DNA from: Mycetocola_A sp015752285
Lineage (GTDB): Bacteria > Actinomycetota > Actinomycetes > Actinomycetales > Microbacteriaceae
Direction of reading: 5' to 3'
NCBI RefSeq assembly: GCF_015752285.1
Contig: NZ_JADOUY010000005.1
Coordinates: 248,001 to 312,000, forward strand
Length of the DNA stretch: 64,000 nt
In this document: positions 59,048 to 64,000 of the stretch, one piece after another
Layout of the letters: each line of letters opens with the position of its first letter
How positions within the stretch are numbered: the first letter of the stretch is position 1
Notes under the pieces: generated by a model
Databases searched by the model: none
Seen by the model: the letters and a program-made list of their open reading frames with translations, nothing else
What the model was told of the DNA's origin: nothing
Made by a program: the position numbers and the translations under genes

Positions 59048-61020
59048 GCGACACCGAGACCGAGACCGAAACACAGACTCCTGCGAGGCCGCCGCGGGCC
59101 GGAGGCGGCCCCTGGGGTGGCGGAGCCGGTATGCCGGTCGAGAAGTCGATGAACTTCGGGCCGAGCGCCAAGCGACTGCTCAAGCGGTTGCAGCCGGAGT
59201 GGATGCCGCTCGTGCTCGTCACCGTGCTCGCGGTCATCAGCGTCGCTTTCACCGTGGTCGGACCTCGCATCCTCGGAGACGCGACGAACATCATCTTCGA
59301 GGGGGCGATCTCGCAGAACTTGCCTGCTGGTGCCACCGAGGAGCAGATCGTCGCCGGTCTCCGAGCCGACGGTCAGAACGAGCAGGCCGACATGCTCGCC
59401 GCGATGAACCTCACACCGGGCTCCGGTATCGACTTCAGTGCGCTATCGAGGGTGCTCATCCTCGTCCTGGCGATCTACGCCCTCGCCTTCCTCTTCGGCT
59501 GGATTCAGGCGCTGGTGCTCAACGGCGTCGTGCAGCGGACCATGTTCAGGCTCCGCTCAGACGTCGAAACGAAGATCAACCGGCTCCCGCTGTCGTACTT
59601 CGACAGGATGCCGCGCGGCGAGCTGCTCAGCCGGGTCACGAACGACATCGACAACATTTCGCAGACACTCCAGCAGACCCTCAGCCAGGTGCTCGTCTCG
59701 CTGCTCAGTGTGATCGGCGTTCTGGCGATGATGTTCTCGATCTCGCCGCTGCTGGCAGTGATCGCCCTCGTCACCATTCCGCTCACGATCGTGATCACAG
59801 CGGTGATCGCGAAGCGGTCGCAGAAGAAGTTCGTCGCCCAGTGGGCTCATACCGGTGAACTCAACGCTCAAATCGAGGAGATGTACTCCGGACACGCGAT
59901 CGTCAAGGTCTTCGGTCGTTCGCGGGAGGTCGGCAAGCGGTTCTCCGACAAGAACGAGGAGCTCTACCAGGCGAGTTTCGGTGCCCAGTTCATTTCGGGC
60001 ATCATCATGCCGTCGATGATGTTCGTCGGAAACCTCGTCTACGTGGCGATCGCCGTCGTCGGTGGCTTGCAGGTCGCAACCGGGGCGCTGAGCCTCGGCA
60101 GTGTGCAGGCCTTCATCCAGTACTCACGGCAGTTCACCCAGCCGCTGACCCAGCTCGGGTCGATGGCGAACCTGCTCCAGTCAGGAGTCGCATCAGCCGA
60201 GCGGGTGTTCGAACTCTTCGATGCCGATGAGCAGCTCCCGGACCCCGCCGTCCCCGTTGTGCCGACTCGCGAAGGTGGCCGCCTGGTCTTCGACTCCGTA
60301 TCGTTCAGCTACTCGGCCGAGAAGCCGCTCATCCAGGGTCTCGATCTCGTGGCCGAGCCGGGAAACACCATCGCGATCGTCGGGCCGACAGGGGCAGGGA
60401 AGACGACCCTGGTGAACCTGATCATGCGGTTCTACGAACTCGACGGCGGGCGGATTCTGCTCGACGGCGTCGACATCTCGACCATGACCCGCCTCGACCT
60501 CCGCAGCCGCGTCGGGATGGTGTTGCAGGACACCTGGCTGTTCGGCGGAACCATCCGCGACAACATCGCCTACGGGCGCCCGGATGCCACGGAGGAGGAG
60601 ATTCTCGACGCGGCGCGCGCCACCTATGTCGACAGGTTCGTCCATTCGCTGGCCGACGGTTACGACACAGTGCTCGATGACGAAGCCTCGAACGTCTCAG
60701 CGGGGGAGAAGCAGCTGATCACCATCGCTCGCGCGTTCCTGGCGCGGCCGAGTGTTCTGATCCTCGACGAGGCGACGAGCTCCGTCGACACCCGCACCGA
60801 AGTTCTCGTTCAGAAGGCGATGTCGACCCTCAGGCAGGACCGCACGAGTTTTGTCATCGCTCACCGGCTCTCGACGATCCGCGACGCCGACACGATCCTG
60901 GTGATGGAATCCGGTCGGATCGTCGAACAGGGCAGTCATGATGACCTGCTGGCGAGGGGCGGTGCGTACAACAACCTCTACAACTCCCAGTTCGCAGCGC
61001 CGGTGACCGACGAGGTCTAG
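59044..61020 (+). CDS. ABC exporter half-transporter with catalytic ATP site
   Basis: A 658-residue subunit with a 60-residue Thr/Gly/Pro-rich N-terminal extension, six membrane helices, and an ATPase domain. Walker A GPTGAGKTT is at 447-455, and Walker B has the true catalytic Glu576 (LILDEATSS). Its signature is altered to NVSAGEKQL, which would face the partner's degenerate site, as in asymmetric heterodimeric exporters. Together the pair is probably a multidrug or lipid exporter controlled by the TetR gene. Confidence 0.9.
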   Translation: MSDTETETETQTPARPPRAGGGPWGGGAGMPVEKSMNFGPSAKRLLKRLQPEWMPLVLVTVLAVISVAFTVVGPRILGDATNIIFEGAISQNLPAGATEEQIVAGLRADGQNEQADMLAAMNLTPGSGIDFSALSRVLILVLAIYALAFLFGWIQALVLNGVVQRTMFRLRSDVETKINRLPLSYFDRMPRGELLSRVTNDIDNISQTLQQTLSQVLVSLLSVIGVLAMMFSISPLLAVIALVTIPLTIVITAVIAKRSQKKFVAQWAHTGELNAQIEEMYSGHAIVKVFGRSREVGKRFSDKNEELYQASFGAQFISGIIMPSMMFVGNLVYVAIAVVGGLQVATGALSLGSVQAFIQYSRQFTQPLTQLGSMANLLQSGVASAERVFELFDADEQLPDPAVPVVPTREGGRLVFDSVSFSYSAEKPLIQGLDLVAEPGNTIAIVGPTGAGKTTLVNLIMRFYELDGGRILLDGVDISTMTRLDLRSRVGMVLQDTWLFGGTIRDNIAYGRPDATEEEILDAARATYVDRFVHSLADGYDTVLDDEASNVSAGEKQLITIARAFLARPSVLILDEATSSVDTRTEVLVQKAMSTLRQDRTSFVIAHRLSTIRDADTILVMESGRIVEQGSHDDLLARGGAYNNLYNSQFAAPVTDEV

Positions 61021-61084
61021 TTCTCCACAGCCGGCCGCGTGCCTGCATCCGTCCACAGATGCCGGCCGCCCATGCCGGACGGTC

Positions 61085-61110
61085 ATGCCCGGGACCAGAA
61101 TCCCGGGCAT
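61085..61110 (+). promoter_or_regulatory. Perfect palindrome at the DUF4192 start codon
   Basis: atgcccggga (61085-61094) and tcccgggcat (61101-61110) form a 10-bp hairpin with a 6-nt loop. The right arm includes the AT of the chosen ATG. It could be an operator or an mRNA hairpin hiding the start. Confidence 0.6.
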
Positions 61111-62257
61111 GACCACTCTCATTCGCGCGCAGAACGCCGAGGATTTTCTCGCCCTCGTTCCTCACCTCACCGGGTTCCAGCCCTGCAACAGCATCGTCCT
61201 CGTCGCCTTTCGCGGCAAACGCACCTGCGGGGCACTCCGATGTGACCTGCCAAAGCAGGGTTCGCCGCCTGCCGTGCTGCGGCGAGCGGCAACGACCATG
61301 GTCGGGATGATCTGCCGGATTCCCGACGTCGATGCGCTGGTCCCGGTCGTGTATGCAGATTCACCGTTCGCACCGGGCAGGTCCATGCCAGGCAGCGACA
61401 TCGTGACGGTTCTTCTCAGCCGGGCCAGGTACTCCGGATTCCTCGTGCGCGATGCTTTGTGTGTTGCCTCGGACGCCTGGGCGAGCTACCTCGACGACGA
61501 CGCTCCGCGCGGTGGTCGCCCGCTCGCCCTGATCGGGGCATCTGCGGCGCAAAAATCGCTGATCGCGTCTGAGGACGCCGGGTCGCTTCTCGACCTCGAT
61601 ACCGAATCCGCGTTGCCCGTCGCCGCGCTCGAGCCTCTCGAACGCACGGCACAGAAGTACTCGGAACTCGACCGCCTCCGTCACTCGCCGGAACTCGAAC
61701 CTGCACTCGTCTTCGACCACGGTTTCTCCGGTGACGTCGTGGCGTTCGCCGAGAGACTGATAAGCATCGCTCCGATCGAGATTTCGCCGGCAGATGGCGC
61801 CCTTCTCGCCTTCGCCGTGTCGAGTCCGTGCCTGCGCGACGAGATCCTTCTGACCTGGGCCTGGGGCACCCGCTTCGGTCTCACCGTTGCCGAGATGAAC
61901 GACAGGCACAACGCCGGAGAAGACATCGGCGATCTGCCCGGATCGATGGCGCTCGGGGGGTTCGATATGCCCCGCCCCGCTCCGGAGCGCCTTCGATCGG
62001 CCATCGAGTTGCTCCGTGTCGCCGCGTCGCGGGTACCGCGCCGGGCTCGACCACCGTTGCTCACGATGATTGCCTGGTCTCACTGGGCGCTCGGGGCAGG
62101 AACCCTGGCCGGTCGGTGGACAGATCAGGCGCGAGCCATCGACCGGAGTTACCGACTCGCCGAGTTGCTCGACACGATGTTGCAGGCCGGGCATCTGCCT
62201 GAGTGGGCCTGGGCGGTGCCACCCGACGTGCTGACGTCGGTGACAATCGACCGCTGA
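61109..62257 (+). CDS. DUF4192 domain protein
   Basis: A 382-residue actinobacterial protein of unknown function. It opens with the family pattern TLIRAQNAEDFLALVPHLTGFQPCNSIVLVAFRGKR and has a helical C-terminal half with WAWGTRFGL and LLTMIAWSHWALGAGTLAG. No catalytic motif or membrane segment is obvious. I chose ATG 61109 because the family begins there; ATG 61085 in frame would add eight residues coded by the palindrome. Families like this are often near DNA repair or housekeeping genes. Confidence 0.85.
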   Translation: MTTLIRAQNAEDFLALVPHLTGFQPCNSIVLVAFRGKRTCGALRCDLPKQGSPPAVLRRAATTMVGMICRIPDVDALVPVVYADSPFAPGRSMPGSDIVTVLLSRARYSGFLVRDALCVASDAWASYLDDDAPRGGRPLALIGASAAQKSLIASEDAGSLLDLDTESALPVAALEPLERTAQKYSELDRLRHSPELEPALVFDHGFSGDVVAFAERLISIAPIEISPADGALLAFAVSSPCLRDEILLTWAWGTRFGLTVAEMNDRHNAGEDIGDLPGSMALGGFDMPRPAPERLRSAIELLRVAASRVPRRARPPLLTMIAWSHWALGAGTLAGRWTDQARAIDRSYRLAELLDTMLQAGHLPEWAWAVPPDVLTSVTIDR

Positions 62258-62293
62258 CGGTACGCCACGGCGTGTCACCCCCGCTGTGGCCGG

Positions 62294-62299
62294 TATTAT
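62294..62299 (+). promoter_or_regulatory. Candidate -10 of the PP2C gene
   Basis: TATTAT lies about 46 nt before the GTG start in an 87-bp gap. A gagagga ribosome site precedes the start. A -35 of the type TGTCAC is weak. Confidence 0.4.
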
Positions 62300-62344
62300 C
62301 GACCCAGCGGCTCCGCACTGTGGGGGGTCCGAGAGGATGAGTGC

Positions 62345-63151
62345 GTGACCGGCATCGACGTGAGCACCGATTCGCGTGTTGTCGACGTGCCCGGCGGACA
62401 GGCACTGACACTGTCGTGGGCGTCGGTCACAGACACCGGCCGTAAACGCCAGGTCAATCAGGATGCCCTCATCGTCGATTACCCGATCTTCGCCGTCGCA
62501 GACGGCATGGGCGGGCACGACGCCGGTGAGGTCGCCAGCGCGGCCGTCATCGCCCGTCTTTCCGAGCGTGTCGCCTCCGGCGATGCCGTCGACCGTGAAG
62601 CGGTGGAGACCGCGCTCAGGGCCGCCGTCGGAGACATGCTCGAACAGGTCGGCACCTCAGACCTCGGCACAGGAACTACCGTCACCGGTATCGTCTTCGG
62701 TTTTTCAGGACCAGACGGTGACGTCCCGGCCTGGACGGTCTTCAACATCGGTGACTCACGTGTGTACCGGTTGCTCGGTGACGAACTCATCCAGGTCACC
62801 CTCGATCACTCCGTCGTTCAGGAGCTGATCTCCATCGGTGCGATCACGCCAGACGAGGCAGAATCCCACCCGCACGGCAATGTGATCACCAGGGCAGTGG
62901 GCTTCAGTGATGATCCGCTGCCCGATTACACCGATGTTCCGTCCACTGACCGTGCACGGTGGCTCGTGTGCTCAGACGGGCTCACGAAAGAGCTCACCGA
63001 CTTCGGCCTTCGGCACTTCCTGATGCAGGCGGAGACGCCGGAAGACGCCGTGCGCACCCTCGTCGATGCTGCGCTCGAAAACGGAGGCAGGGACAACGTC
63101 AGCGCCATCGTTCTCGACGAGCTGCTGACGACTTCTCCTTCTCCCGACTGA
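62345..63151 (+). CDS. PP2C-family serine/threonine phosphatase (PstP-like)
   Basis: A 268-residue Mn/Mg-dependent phosphatase. The metal-binding residues are in KRQVNQDAL (Asp40), FAVADGMGGHDAGE (Asp53, Gly54), WLVCSDGL and GRDNVSAIV. It lacks the membrane helix and extracellular tail of mycobacterial PstP, so it is a soluble form. It lies 103 bp before an FtsK/SpoIIIE-type ATPase gene; such PP2C-kinase-FHA-EccC clusters accompany type VII-like secretion in this family of bacteria. The GTG start has a gagagga site 7 nt upstream. Confidence 0.92.
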   Translation: MTGIDVSTDSRVVDVPGGQALTLSWASVTDTGRKRQVNQDALIVDYPIFAVADGMGGHDAGEVASAAVIARLSERVASGDAVDREAVETALRAAVGDMLEQVGTSDLGTGTTVTGIVFGFSGPDGDVPAWTVFNIGDSRVYRLLGDELIQVTLDHSVVQELISIGAITPDEAESHPHGNVITRAVGFSDDPLPDYTDVPSTDRARWLVCSDGLTKELTDFGLRHFLMQAETPEDAVRTLVDAALENGGRDNVSAIVLDELLTTSPSPD

Positions 63152-63254
63152 CGGTCGGATCTGCGGCTCCTCCACGGCAAGTGCCGGCGAGGCCGTCATC
63201 CACCGGAACGACCGGTGTCCCTTTCCTGGTAGTCCGGCCTGATGTTCTGGGGTG

Positions 63255-64000
63255 ATGGCCCCAGACGTCGAGGAACCGATCGTCGTTCCCCCCGAGCCGG
63301 TTGCAGGAACCGGAACTCCCTTCCCCGTCGCGGCGAGTATCGCTCCTGTGGTCGGCTCCCTCGTCATCTTCCTTCTCACCCGGTCGCCGTTCGTTCTTGC
63401 ATTCGCTGCGCTCGGCCCGTTGATCGCCGTCGCCGGGCTCGTCGACAGCAGGTGGTCTGCGCGCCGACGGTTTCGCGCAGACGGCATCCGTTATCGCGAC
63501 GACCTGGCGCGAATCCAGGCCGTGATCGACGAACGGCACGAGACCGAGCGCTGTACTCGGAGAGAAGCATCCACCGGGGTGCGTGCTGTCCTCGACGCGA
63601 CCACGGACCCCACCTCACGCGGAGGGTTCGGGCGCTGGCGGATGCCGGTGGAGCGGCGCACGATCGTCGTGGTCGGCTATGGCGACCAGCCCAGCAGGCT
63701 CAGGGTCGACGGCCCGGCCGGGCAGGCTACCGCCGAGGCGAAGACGCGGGCGTCGATGGTCGCGGATGTCCCCGTGGAGGTGGACGCCGCCAGGGGAATC
63801 GGTGTCGTCGGTCCTCCGCTCCTCGCCGGTGCTTTCGCCCGTGGCATCCTCCTGCAACTGTGCAGCGGCACGGGGCCCGATTCGTTGACCGTCGTCGAGC
63901 TCCCGGAGAGCTGGAGCTGGGCCGATTCGCTCCCGCACCGGCAGCGCGGCGGGGGCCCGGCCGTTCGGGTGATCGACCTGTTCGACGAGGGCCGGAGGGC
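63255..64000 (+). CDS. FtsK/SpoIIIE (EccC-like) membrane ATPase, partial
   Basis: The first 248 codons of a gene that runs off the right edge. After a Pro/Glu-rich lead come two close membrane helices (about 26-46 and 48-66: VAASIAPVVGSLVIFLL, then SPFVLAFAALGPLIAVAG), a basic DSRWSARRRFR loop and a soluble domain. This N-terminal layout matches actinobacterial FtsK/SpoIIIE domain proteins related to EccC, the motor of type VII secretion; the ATPase domains would lie beyond the edge. ATG 63255 is likely; GTG 63252 is possible. Function inferred from the layout and the PP2C neighbour. Confidence 0.65.
   Translation, partial: MAPDVEEPIVVPPEPVAGTGTPFPVAASIAPVVGSLVIFLLTRSPFVLAFAALGPLIAVAGLVDSRWSARRRFRADGIRYRDDLARIQAVIDERHETERCTRREASTGVRAVLDATTDPTSRGGFGRWRMPVERRTIVVVGYGDQPSRLRVDGPAGQATAEAKTRASMVADVPVEVDAARGIGVVGPPLLAGAFARGILLQLCSGTGPDSLTVVELPESWSWADSLPHRQRGGGPAVRVIDLFDEGRR

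Overview
The window is high-GC DNA with gene content, gene order and codon use typical of an actinobacterium. Microbacteriaceae is the best guess, from the GNAT/Eis, DUF3097, DUF4192, DUF222-HNH and DUF2993 genes and the 87-residue AtpC; this is an inference and no species is claimed. It reads as ordinary chromosome: about 68 protein genes and one tRNA-Arg(CCG). I see no insertion sequence, prophage, integron or CRISPR array.

Layout. 1-5.9 kb: a cut-off MpaB-type oxygenase gene, metY, a short-chain dehydrogenase, an aminoglycoside-phosphotransferase-fold protein, and a BenE-Eis pair. 6-9 kb: a phosphoribosyltransferase, an S51 peptidase overlapping ung, and an acetyltransferase. 9-11.1 kb: a GntR-regulated ABC transporter with an operator at the regulator's start codon. 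11.2-24 kb: metabolic enzymes, an iron-box-controlled siderophore-reductase fragment, a DUF222-HNH nuclease, and a TPM-PspA envelope operon. 24-29.8 kb: DUF3097 (TOPRIM-like), a divergent putrescine/GABA catabolic pair, tRNA-Arg, a transglutaminase and a lipoprotein.

29.9-54 kb holds the conserved actinobacterial cluster argS-lysA-hom-thrC-thrB-rho-prfA-prmC-tsaC-(MraY-type transferase)-atpI-like-atpBEFHAGDC-yaaA. It makes lysine/threonine precursors, termination and release factors, a wall-polymer lipid carrier and the F1Fo ATP synthase. It differs from the usual order in two ways: rpmE is absent between rho and prfA, and an opposite-strand cysK-cysE pair plus an 83-bp tandem repeat sits between prfA and prmC. 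54-64 kb: tag and ogt (alkylation repair), an aldo/keto reductase, a TetR-controlled heterodimeric ABC exporter, DUF4192, a PP2C phosphatase, and the start of an FtsK/SpoIIIE (EccC-like) ATPase that may open a type VII-like locus.

Two signals recur. At least 14 genes have a TANNNT hexamer ending 6-7 nt before the start codon, which indicates leaderless mRNAs. Four gene-3'-end intergenic regions carry palindromic or tandem repeats of unknown role.
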